From Sphingomonadaceae bacterium (GTDB lineage: Bacteria; Pseudomonadota; Alphaproteobacteria; Sphingomonadales; Sphingomonadaceae), in assembly GCA_014380205.1 (NCBI GenBank), contig JACMKH010000082.1:1-6955 (forward strand): a DNA stretch of 6,955 nucleotides, written 5' to 3'. This document shows, piece by piece, positions 1-6,528 of this stretch. The stretch's first letter is position 1, and each line of letters begins with the position of its first letter. The translations under genes and the position numbers were made by a program. The notes below the pieces were generated by a model. That model did not search any database, was not told the origin of the DNA, and saw only the letters and a list, made by a program, of their open reading frames with translations.

Positions 1-624
1 GTCGCGGGGCATCGCGCGGGGGCCGAGGCGGTGCGCAAGGTCGTACGCGCGGCGGGCGATCTCGGCATCGAGGCGCTCACACTCTACGCCTTCTCGTCGG
101 AGAACTGGCGGCGGCCAGCCTCGGAGATCGCCGATCTGATGAACCTGCTGCGCCGCTTCGTGCGCAGCGAGCTCGACGAACTCGCGCGCGCGGGCGTCCG
201 CATCAGGGCGATCGGCGATTATCGCGCCTTCGAGCCCGACGTGGTCGGGCTGATCGAGGGCGCGGTCGCGCGCACCTCCGCCAACACGGGGCCGATGCTC
301 GTCGTCGCGCTCAACTATGGCGCGCAATCCGAGCTCGCCGAAGTCGCGCGCGCGCTTGCCGTCGACGCCGTCGAAGGCCGGCTCGATCCGGCGCGGATCG
401 ACGAAGCGATGATCGAAGCGCGGCTCGACACGCGCGATCTGCCGCCGCTCGATCTGCTCATCCGCACCTCGGGCGAGCAGCGCCTGTCGAACTTCCTGCT
501 CTGGCAGGCGGCCTATGCCGAGCTCGTCTTCACCGACACGCTCTGGCCCGATTTCGACGGCGCCGCGCTCGCTGCGGCGATCGACGAGTTCGGCCGGCGC
601 GAGCGCCGCTTCGGAGGCGTCTGA
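1..624 (+). CDS. uppS: Isoprenyl transferase / undecaprenyl diphosphate synthase (5'-truncated by window edge)
   Basis: Cytoplasmic cis-prenyltransferase that adds IPP units to farnesyl diphosphate to give the C55 undecaprenyl carrier used for peptidoglycan and surface polysaccharides. The reading frame is open from base 1 to a TGA at 622-624, giving 207 visible residues. Family landmarks, numbered from the window edge, are AGHRAG (2-7), ALTLYAFSSENWRRP (FSSENW at 31-36), IRTSGEQRLSNF (154-165, substrate diphosphate binding), AYAEL with the metal-binding Glu at 174, and the C-terminal RRERRFGG. Comparison with remembered E. coli UppS suggests about 39 N-terminal residues lie upstream, including the catalytic Asp of the MDGNGRW motif, so that residue cannot be checked here. 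A GTG at 31 is an internal codon, not the start, because homology continues upstream of it. It is followed 32 bases later by cdsA. Identification is very secure. Confidence 0.96.
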   Translation, partial: VAGHRAGAEAVRKVVRAAGDLGIEALTLYAFSSENWRRPASEIADLMNLLRRFVRSELDELARAGVRIRAIGDYRAFEPDVVGLIEGAVARTSANTGPMLVVALNYGAQSELAEVARALAVDAVEGRLDPARIDEAMIEARLDTRDLPPLDLLIRTSGEQRLSNFLLWQAAYAELVFTDTLWPDFDGAALAAAIDEFGRRERRFGGV

Positions 625-656
625 TCGATATCGTCCAGCCCCGCCGCCTGACCGAC

Positions 657-1412
657 ATGTCGCTCCGCGTGATCACCGGCGCGGTGCTCATCGCGGTCGC
701 GCTCGCCGCGCTGTTCGCGGGGAACGAGAGTTTCTGGCTGCTCGCGCTGATCGCCGCGATGATGATGGCGGCCGAATGGGCAGGGCTGATGCTCGCGCCG
801 AGGCGGTTGATCGTTGTCTCGATGGTCGCGGTGGGCGCGGTGATGATTACCGCGATGCCCTGGATCGACTCCGTGGCCGAAAATGCCTTGATCGCGCTCG
901 TCGCGGCGACCGCGCTGGTCGGGCTGGTCGGTAAGAGCCTGCGGCTCGCGCTCGGTCAGCTCTATGTCGGACTTCCGACGCTCGCGATCCTGTTCATCCG
1001 CGAGCAGCCCGATCACGGCTTCGCGCTCGCGCTGTGGACCTTCTGCGTGGTCTGGGCGACCGACACGGCGGCGTTCTTCGCGGGCCGTTCCATAGGCGGC
1101 CCCAAGCTCGCCCCCCGCCTCAGCCCCAAGAAGACCTGGTCGGGCCTGATCGGCGGTATCGCTGGGGCGATGGCCCTAGGCGCTCTGGTCGTCGTCCTGA
1201 CTGACCTCGACCCGCTGCTCATCCCGCTCGGTGCGCTGCTCGCGGTGGTCGCGCAGGCAGGCGACCTGTTCGAGAGCTGGCTCAAGCGCAAGGCGGGGGT
1301 CAAGGACAGCGGCCGCCTGCTCCCCGGCCATGGCGGCGCGCTCGACCGGCTCGACGGCTTCGTACCCGTCGCGACGATCGTCGGCGGCGTGGTCGCGGTT
1401 GGATGGCTGTGA
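657..1412 (+). CDS. cdsA: Phosphatidate cytidylyltransferase (CDP-diacylglycerol synthase)
   Basis: Integral inner-membrane enzyme that converts phosphatidic acid and CTP to CDP-diacylglycerol, the branch-point precursor of phospholipids. The 251-residue product is mostly hydrophobic, with roughly seven or eight apparent membrane segments. Near its C-terminus it carries the full CDP-diglyceride synthetase signature at residues 207-233: S-W-L-K-R-K, then K216-D217, PGHGG (223-227) and D230-R-L-D233. An upstream conserved stretch reads SPKKTWSGLIGG. It is somewhat shorter than E. coli CdsA (285 residues), mainly at the N-terminus. The ATG at 657 was chosen because no ATG, GTG or TTG occurs in frame between it and the uppS stop; no clear Shine-Dalgarno is visible, so translation may depend on ribosomes arriving from uppS. 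The TGA overlaps the dxr start. Function is certain; the start is likely. Confidence 0.95.
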   Translation: MSLRVITGAVLIAVALAALFAGNESFWLLALIAAMMMAAEWAGLMLAPRRLIVVSMVAVGAVMITAMPWIDSVAENALIALVAATALVGLVGKSLRLALGQLYVGLPTLAILFIREQPDHGFALALWTFCVVWATDTAAFFAGRSIGGPKLAPRLSPKKTWSGLIGGIAGAMALGALVVVLTDLDPLLIPLGALLAVVAQAGDLFESWLKRKAGVKDSGRLLPGHGGALDRLDGFVPVATIVGGVVAVGWL

Positions 1413-2575
1413 TGGCGCGCAAGACGATCACCGTGCTCGGCGCCACTGGATCGGTCGGCTGCTCGACACTCGATCTGATTGGGCGCAATCCCGATCGCTT
1501 CGAGGTCGTGGCGCTCACCGCGAACAGTGATGTCAAGGGCCTTGCCGCCGCCGCGATCGCGACAGGCGCGAGGCGCGCCGTGATCGGCGATGAGGCGATG
1601 AGGCCCGCGCTGAGCGAGGCGCTTGCCGGAACCGGCATCGAGGCCGCGGCGGGCTGCGCGGCGGTTATTGAGGCGGCGGCGATGGGCGCGGATCTCGTGA
1701 TGGCGGCGATCGTCGGTACGGCGGGACTGCGGCCCGCGATGGCGGCGATCGAGGCGGGATCGGCGCTTGCGCTCGCCAACAAGGAATCGCTCGTCTCGGC
1801 GGGCGCGCTGATGATCCGCGCGGCGGTAGCGCGCGGCGTTATCATCCTTCCCGTCGATTCCGAGCACAACGCCGTCTTCCAGTGCTTCGATCGCGAGCGG
1901 CCCGAAAATGTCAGCCGCGTCATCCTGACTGCGAGCGGCGGGCCTTTCCGTGATTGGGACCACGATGCGATGCGCGCGGTCACCCCCGAACGCGCGGTCC
2001 AGCACCCCAACTGGTCGATGGGCGCCAAGATCTCGGTCGATTCGGCGACGATGATGAACAAGGGACTAGAGCTGATCGAGGCGCGCCATCTCTTCGGCCT
2101 GCCGCCCGACCGCTACGACATCCTCGTCCATCCCCAGTCGGTGGTCCATTCGCTCGTCGAATATCGCGACGGATCGGTGCTCGCGCAGCTCGGCGCGCCC
2201 GACATGCGCACGCCGATCGCCTATGCGCTCGCCTGGCCCGACCGGATCGACACGCCGTGCGCGCGACTCGATCTCGCCGCGCTGGGCCGCCTTGATTTCG
2301 AGCCGCCCGATGCCGAGCGCTTTCCGGCGCTGCGTGTCGCGCGCGCGGCGATGGAGGAGGGCGGCGCGCGGCCCGCGATCCTCAACGCGGCGAACGAGGA
2401 AGCCGTCGCGGCGTTCCTCGCCGGGCGCATCTGCTTCCTCGACATCGTCGCGATTGTCGAGCGCGTGCTCGAACGCTATGACCCGCCGGCCCCGTCGGCG
2501 CTCGACGATGTCCTCGCCATCGACGGTGAGGCGCGGCTGAGGGCGCGTGAGCTTATGGAGAGGCAGGCGGCATGA
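1412..2575 (+). CDS. dxr: 1-deoxy-D-xylulose 5-phosphate reductoisomerase
   Basis: Cytosolic NADPH- and divalent-metal-dependent enzyme that rearranges and reduces DXP to MEP, the first committed step of the non-mevalonate isoprenoid pathway; its products feed UppS encoded just upstream. Numbered from the ATG at 1412 (387 residues), the NADPH-binding loop GATGSVG is at 10-16, ANKESLV begins at 122, and the metal ligands are D149 and E151 in PVDSEHN plus E220 in MMNKGLE. Substrate contacts are S175 (ASGGPF), the HPNWSMG loop from 198, S211, N216 and K217. All key residues are intact and length is normal. An in-frame ATG at 1403 would add three residues; I prefer 1412 because it makes a TGATG stop-start overlap with cdsA, has a weak GGATGG (1401-1406) upstream and better matches family length. 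In E. coli dxr sits before uppS; here it lies between cdsA and rseP, the usual alphaproteobacterial order. Confidence 0.96.
   Translation: MARKTITVLGATGSVGCSTLDLIGRNPDRFEVVALTANSDVKGLAAAAIATGARRAVIGDEAMRPALSEALAGTGIEAAAGCAAVIEAAAMGADLVMAAIVGTAGLRPAMAAIEAGSALALANKESLVSAGALMIRAAVARGVIILPVDSEHNAVFQCFDRERPENVSRVILTASGGPFRDWDHDAMRAVTPERAVQHPNWSMGAKISVDSATMMNKGLELIEARHLFGLPPDRYDILVHPQSVVHSLVEYRDGSVLAQLGAPDMRTPIAYALAWPDRIDTPCARLDLAALGRLDFEPPDAERFPALRVARAAMEEGGARPAILNAANEEAVAAFLAGRICFLDIVAIVERVLERYDPPAPSALDDVLAIDGEARLRARELMERQAA
2557..2563 (+). promoter_or_regulatory. Ribosome binding site of rseP, inside the end of dxr
   Basis: GGAGAGG lies eight bases before the ATG at 2572 and is the clearest Shine-Dalgarno in the window. 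It sits within the last codons of dxr and supports the start that gives an ATGA overlap (2572-2575) with the dxr stop. Confidence 0.7.
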
Positions 2576-3708
2576 CGCTCGAAAGCCCGGGGCTGCTGTT
2601 CACCATCGTCGCCTTCTTCCTGATGATCGGGCCGCTGGTCTTCGTCCACGAGCTCGGCCATTATCTCGTCGGCCGCTGGTTCGGGGTCGACGCCGACAGC
2701 TTCTCGATCGGTTTCGGGCGCGAGATTCTGGGCTGGACCGACAAGCGCGGGACGCGCTGGAAGGTCGGCTGGCTCCAGCTCGGCGGCTATGTCAAATTCG
2801 CCGGCGACATCAATCCGGCGAGCCAGCCGAGCGAGGAATGGCTGCGACTCCCGCCCGAGCAGCGCGCGCGTACCTTCCAGGCCAAGCCGGTGTGGCAGCG
2901 CTTCCTGATCGTGCTCGCCGGGCCGATGATCAATTTCCTGCTCGCGGTCGTGATCTTCATGGTTATTCTCGCCTCCTACGGCGAGTGGCGCACCCCGCCC
3001 GTGGTCACCGGGATCATGGAGGAATCGGTCGCGGCGCGCGCGGGCTTCGAGATTGGCGACCGCGTCGTCGCGGTGGACGGCGAATCGATCTCCAGCTTCG
3101 AGGAAATGCGCGAGCGAATCTTCATCCGCCCCGAGACGCCGATGCGCTTCGACGTGCTGCGCGATGGGCGGGCGCTGGCGATCGACGCGGCTCCCGCCGC
3201 GCATGTCGAGCGCGATCCGTTCGGCAACGAGATGCGCATCGGTCTGCTCGGCGTCGAGGCCGAGGGCACCGAGCTGATGCCCGTCGCGCCGCTTGCGCTG
3301 CCTGGCAAGGCGATCGGCCAGACTGTCCGCACCGTCGAGATGATCGTCGTCACGCTCGGCCAGATCATCACCGGCAGGCGCTCGGTCGAGGAGCTCGGCG
3401 GACCGCTGCGAATCGCCGAGATCTCGGGCCAGCAGGCGAGCCTCGGCGTGCTCGCCTTCGCGCTGTTCATGGCGGCGGTGTCGATCAACCTCGGCTTCAT
3501 CAACCTGCTGCCGATCCCGATGCTCGATGGCGGCCATCTCGTCTTCTACGCGGTCGAGGCGGCGCGCCGGAAGCCGCTCAGCCGCGAGACACAGGAATGG
3601 GCGTTCCGCATGGGGCTCGCCGTGCTGCTCGGCTTCATGCTGATGGTCACGGTGATCGATTTGGGCTCGTTCGGGCTCTGGGAGCGATTGAGCGGCTTGA
3701 TCGGCTGA
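2572..3708 (+). CDS. rseP: Site-2 intramembrane zinc metalloprotease RseP/MmpA (M50 family)
   Basis: Inner-membrane zinc protease that cleaves substrates within or near their membrane segments. Known family roles are sigma-E anti-sigma factor release (E. coli RseP) and PodJ processing (Caulobacter MmpA); the substrate here is not evident. In the 378-residue product, TM1 carries HELGH (H26, E27, H30), a second conserved membrane stretch GPMINFLLAVVIF lies near 120-133, one PDZ domain spans about 140-210 (GIMEESVAARAGFEIGD), and the third metal ligand is D319 in NLLPIPMLDGGH (311-322). A final TM is near 346-368. E. coli RseP has about 450 residues and two PDZ domains; a single PDZ is common in alphaproteobacteria, so this is not a truncation. 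The ATG at 2572 overlaps the dxr stop by four bases and has a good ribosome site, implying coupled translation. Confidence 0.95.
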   Translation: MTLESPGLLFTIVAFFLMIGPLVFVHELGHYLVGRWFGVDADSFSIGFGREILGWTDKRGTRWKVGWLQLGGYVKFAGDINPASQPSEEWLRLPPEQRARTFQAKPVWQRFLIVLAGPMINFLLAVVIFMVILASYGEWRTPPVVTGIMEESVAARAGFEIGDRVVAVDGESISSFEEMRERIFIRPETPMRFDVLRDGRALAIDAAPAAHVERDPFGNEMRIGLLGVEAEGTELMPVAPLALPGKAIGQTVRTVEMIVVTLGQIITGRRSVEELGGPLRIAEISGQQASLGVLAFALFMAAVSINLGFINLLPIPMLDGGHLVFYAVEAARRKPLSRETQEWAFRMGLAVLLGFMLMVTVIDLGSFGLWERLSGLIG

Positions 3709-3750
3709 CGCCGATGGGGCAGGGCAGGGCGGGACGATCGGCTGTCGCCG
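3700..3750 (+). repeat. Near-identical pair of hairpin-forming repeats across the rseP-bamA junction
   Basis: ATCGGCTGACGCCG (3700-3713) recurs as ATCGGCTGTCGCCG (3737-3750), 13 of 14 bases identical, 37 bases apart. The first copy overlaps the rseP stop (3706-3708). Copy 1 can fold on itself (3700-3705 with 3710-3715, loop TGAC) and copy 2 likewise (3739-3742 with 3747-3750, loop TGTC). Alternatively 3707-3715 can pair with 3737-3746, nine base pairs with one bulged T at 3743, looping out the G-rich tract between them. The pairings are read directly from the sequence; any regulatory role is inference. No T-run follows, so it does not look like an intrinsic terminator. Confidence 0.45.
3716..3733 (+). 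other. Canonical G-quadruplex motif between rseP and bamA
   Basis: The stretch reads GGGG-CA-GGG-CA-GGG-C-GGG, four G-runs of three or more with loops of 2, 2 and 1 bases, on the coding strand and therefore also in the mRNA. It falls entirely within the loop of the long-range stem described for 3700-3750. It meets the textbook G3+N1-7 pattern. In GC-rich DNA such motifs can arise by chance, so function is unproven. Confidence 0.45.
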
Positions 3751-3764
3751 GCTCTATTCAACAC

Positions 3765-3791
3765 ATGAGGTCGGTGACGCGTGCTGTTTAA
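3765..3791 (+). other. Possible eight-codon leader ORF overlapping the bamA start
   Basis: ATG at 3765 opens an ORF reading MRSVTRAV that ends with TAA at 3789-3791, in a different frame from bamA and running across its GTG start at 3781. No Shine-Dalgarno is visible ahead of it, and its ATG shares bases with the bamA ribosome site. It may be chance, or an upstream ORF that competes with or couples to bamA initiation. Confidence 0.18.
3766..3770 (+). promoter_or_regulatory. Ribosome binding site of bamA
   Basis: TGAGG lies ten bases before the GTG at 3781 in a comparatively AT-rich, apparently unpaired stretch (3752-3770). It supports the GTG as the bamA start; an in-frame TGA at 3775-3777 excludes any start further upstream. 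Confidence 0.5.
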
Positions 3792-6528
3792 TGATTTGAG
3801 GCCCTCCCGTCCGAGGCTCGCCGCGCTGCTGATGCTCGGCACCGCGCTCGGCGGGGGAAGTCCGGCGCTCGCTCAGCAGCCGGCGACGCCGCCCGTCGCG
3901 ACCTTCCAGGAATCCGCGCCGCCGGTGGCCGCCGCCCCGCTGCCCGGCTCGGGCGTCGTGCGTTCGATCCGCGTCGAGGGTTCGCAGCGGCTCGAGCCCG
4001 ACACGATCCGCTCCTATGTCGAGCTGCGGGCAGGCCAGCCTTACACGCGCGAGACGCTCGACGAGGCGCTGCGCGATCTGTTCGAGACCGAGCTTTTCGC
4101 CGATGTCGAGATTCGCGACAATCTCGGCGACCTCACTATCGTCGTGACCGAAAACCCCGTCATCAACCGCGTCCTGCTCGAGGGCAACAGCGCGCTCGAC
4201 AGCGAGGACATCACCCCCGAAATCCGGCTCGCGCCGCGCCAGATCTTCACGCGATCGCGCGCGCGCGCCGATGTCGCGCGTATTCTCGAGCTCTATCGCC
4301 GCCGCGGCCGCTTCGCCGCGACGATCGAGCCCCAGATGGTGCGGCTCGACCAGAACCGCGTCGACATCGTCTTCGTGATCAACGAGGGCCCCTCGTCGAG
4401 CGTCCGCCAGATCAACGTCATCGGCAACGAGGTCTTCTCGGACGGCGACCTGCGCGCGGAGATGGCAACCAAGCAGTCGCGCTTCTTCCGCTTCTTCTCG
4501 TCGAGCGACACCTACGACCCCGACCGGCTCGCCTTCGACCAGCAGCGGCTGCGGCAATTCTACCTGACCGAGGGCTATGTCGATTTCCGCGTGGTCTCGG
4601 CAGTCGCGGAGCTGACTCCCGACCGCCGCGATTTCATCATCACCTATGTCGTCGAGGAGGGCGAGCGCTACAAATTCGCCGAGATCGAGCTCGACAGCGA
4701 CCTCCGCGACTTCCAGCCCCAGCAGTTCGAGACGATGATCCCGATCCAGAGCGGCGAATGGTACAACGCCCAAGAGATCGAGAACACGATCGACCGGCTC
4801 ACCGAGACCGCGGGGCTGCTCGGCTACGCCTTCGCCGAGGTCCGCCCCGAGTTCACGCGCAACGCCGAGGAGCGCACGATGAGCGTGCGCTTCCGCATCG
4901 AGGAGGCGCCGCGCGTCTACATCGAGCGGATCGACATCAACGGCAACACGGTGACGCGCGACAAGGTGATCCGGCGCGAGTTTCGCGTCCAAGAAGGCGA
5001 CGCGTTCAACACCTTCCTCGTCCGCCGCTCGCGCGACCGCATCCAGTCGCTCGGCTATTTCCAGGACGAGCTCGAGATCGAGCAGCAGCCGGGCTCGGGC
5101 CCCGACCGCGTCATCCTGGTGACCAATCTCGAGGAGCGCGCCACGGGCCAAATACAGGTCTCGGCGGGCTTTTCGAGCCTCGAGCGCTTCCTCGTCAGCC
5201 TGTCGGTCGAGCAGCGCAACTTCCTCGGGCGCGGCCAGCAGCTGCGCGCGGGGTTCAACTATTCGAGCTACTCGCGCTCGGTCGAGCTCGGCTTCACCGA
5301 GCCCTATCTGTTCGATCGCAACATCGCGCTCGGCGTGGACGTCTTCCGGCGCGATTACAACTCGTTCAACTTCCTGGGCGACGAACGCAACACGACCTAT
5401 CAACAGGTCACCACGGGCTTCCAGGTCCGCGCCGGCGTGCCGCTCACCGAATTCACCTCGCTCGCGCTGCGCTACGGGCTTAGCCAGGACGACGTCACGC
5501 TCGACGAGAACCAGTTCTTCTTCGACACCGACGGTGACGGGCTCGCCGAATGCGACCCCATCCTCGCCGGTCGCTATCTGTGTGACGCGCTGGGCCAGCG
5601 GATCACCTCCTCGGTCGGCTATTCACTGGTCTACAACACGCTCGACAACGGCTTCCGCCCGACGCGCGGGCTGCGCGCGATCTTCAGCCAAGACATCGCG
5701 GGGCTCGGCGGCGAGACGCGCTACGTCCGGTCGCGGATCGACGCCGACCGCTACTGGAATCTCGGCTCGGGCTTTATCTTCGGGCTCAGCGCCGAGGCGG
5801 GCTATATCTGGTCGTTCGAGAACCGCGAGGGTTTCGGCGTCGATGATGTCCGGCTGACCGACCGCTTCTTCCTCGGCGAGCCCCAGATTCGCGGCTTCGA
5901 CATCCGCGGCGTCGGCCCGCGCGTGCGCCGCACGCCGTTCATCGCGGGGACCAACGAGCTCAATCCCGATCCGAGCTTCGTCACCGACGACGCGCTCGGC
6001 GGCCGGGCCTACTATCTCGGCCGCGCCGAGCTCGAAATTCCCTTGGGCGCTGGCGGGCGCGAGCTCGGCTTCCGCCCGTCGATCTTCATGGACATCGGCG
6101 CGGTGTTCGGCCTCGCCGATCCCGCGCTGACCTCGTTCGATTGCGTCGACGCCAACGGCAACCCCGCGCCGGGCGGCGAGACCGCGCCGAGCTGCCCCGA
6201 GGGCTTCTTCCCAGGTCCGGAGGTCCGTCCGATCCGCGACGCCGACGGCAACCCCCAATATATCGTGCCCGGCGAGCAGGGCGGCGACGGGCTCTCGCCC
6301 AATCCGCTCAATCCCGACGGCACCCCGCGCCAGCTCTTCGCCCAGACGATCCCGCCCTTCCTCGAGGAGTTCGTCGGCGACACGCCCGCCCCGCGCATCA
6401 CGATCGGCGCGGGCGTTTCGTGGAACTCGCCCTTCGGCCCCTTCCGTGTCGATCTTGCCTTCCCGCTGCTCACGCAGGAGGGCGATGACGAGAAATTCTT
6501 CACCTTCAACGTAGGAACCCAGTTCTGA
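3781..6528 (+). CDS. bamA: Outer membrane protein assembly factor BamA (Omp85)
   Basis: Central outer-membrane component of the BAM complex, which folds and inserts beta-barrel proteins. The 915-residue precursor has a signal peptide (1-31, ...SPALA before QQ), a Pro/Ala-rich linker (32-58), five POTRA domains (about 59-126, 127-204, 205-295, 296-377, 378-453) and a 16-strand barrel (about 456-915). The barrel carries the conserved loop-6 motif IRGF (703-706, Arg704), WNSPFGP and a terminal beta-signal ending in Phe (FNVGTQF). It is about 105 residues longer than E. coli BamA; most of the excess is in surface loop L7 (about 779-870) and in the linker. L4 carries D582-T-D-G-D586-G. The only cysteines are C591/C601 (L4) and C788/C805 (L7); the E. 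coli L6 pair is absent. The GTG start is forced by an upstream in-frame TGA and supported by TGAGG; a TTG at 3796 would also keep the signal peptide. The stop overlaps the ompH start. Confidence 0.97.
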   Translation: MLFNDLRPSRPRLAALLMLGTALGGGSPALAQQPATPPVATFQESAPPVAAAPLPGSGVVRSIRVEGSQRLEPDTIRSYVELRAGQPYTRETLDEALRDLFETELFADVEIRDNLGDLTIVVTENPVINRVLLEGNSALDSEDITPEIRLAPRQIFTRSRARADVARILELYRRRGRFAATIEPQMVRLDQNRVDIVFVINEGPSSSVRQINVIGNEVFSDGDLRAEMATKQSRFFRFFSSSDTYDPDRLAFDQQRLRQFYLTEGYVDFRVVSAVAELTPDRRDFIITYVVEEGERYKFAEIELDSDLRDFQPQQFETMIPIQSGEWYNAQEIENTIDRLTETAGLLGYAFAEVRPEFTRNAEERTMSVRFRIEEAPRVYIERIDINGNTVTRDKVIRREFRVQEGDAFNTFLVRRSRDRIQSLGYFQDELEIEQQPGSGPDRVILVTNLEERATGQIQVSAGFSSLERFLVSLSVEQRNFLGRGQQLRAGFNYSSYSRSVELGFTEPYLFDRNIALGVDVFRRDYNSFNFLGDERNTTYQQVTTGFQVRAGVPLTEFTSLALRYGLSQDDVTLDENQFFFDTDGDGLAECDPILAGRYLCDALGQRITSSVGYSLVYNTLDNGFRPTRGLRAIFSQDIAGLGGETRYVRSRIDADRYWNLGSGFIFGLSAEAGYIWSFENREGFGVDDVRLTDRFFLGEPQIRGFDIRGVGPRVRRTPFIAGTNELNPDPSFVTDDALGGRAYYLGRAELEIPLGAGGRELGFRPSIFMDIGAVFGLADPALTSFDCVDANGNPAPGGETAPSCPEGFFPGPEVRPIRDADGNPQYIVPGEQGGDGLSPNPLNPDGTPRQLFAQTIPPFLEEFVGDTPAPRITIGAGVSWNSPFGPFRVDLAFPLLTQEGDDEKFFTFNVGTQF
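6513..6516 (+). promoter_or_regulatory. Ribosome binding site of ompH, inside the end of bamA
   Basis: AGGA, formed by the GTA-GGA codons for Val-Gly in the last codons of bamA, lies eleven bases before the ompH ATG at 6528. The spacing is slightly long, so coupling through the TGATG overlap probably matters too. Confidence 0.45.

Noticed and set aside
1..30. GTG at 31 as the true uppS start, or uppS as a truncated pseudogene
   Set aside because: The frame is open to base 1 and AGHRAG upstream of the GTG is conserved UppS sequence; the truncation is simply the window edge.
625..656. Regulatory element between uppS and cdsA
   Set aside because: The 32-base gap shows no clear ribosome site, repeat or hairpin worth annotating.
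1013..2005. 330-codon and other long - strand frames over cdsA, dxr and rseP
   Set aside because: Low-complexity Arg/His/Asp-rich translations typical of reverse-strand shadows in GC-rich DNA.
2998..3200. RseP as a degenerate protease that lost one PDZ domain
   Set aside because: A single PDZ and a length near 380 residues are normal for alphaproteobacterial RseP/MmpA; zinc ligands and LDG motif are intact.
3700..3715. Intrinsic terminator at the end of rseP
   Set aside because: The perfect six-base stem with a TGAC loop is followed by a G-rich tract, not a T-run; transcription probably continues into bamA.
3731..3760. Sigma-70 type promoter for bamA with TATTCA as -10
   Set aside because: TATTCA (3755-3760) is a weak -10 and no acceptable -35 lies 16-18 bases upstream; no extracytoplasmic-sigma consensus is recognisable either.
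2547..3791. 414-codon + strand frame overlapping rseP
   Set aside because: Arg/Ala-rich out-of-frame reading of rseP with no family motif; rseP has all catalytic motifs in the other frame. Only its last eight codons (from ATG-3765) were kept as a weak mini-ORF candidate.
3754..5403. 549-codon open frame on the - strand opposite bamA
   Set aside because: Antisense shadow of a strongly coding, high-GC gene; the product is rich in Glu/Arg/Asp/Leu/Ala repeats with no recognisable domain, and bamA on the other strand is unmistakable across the region.
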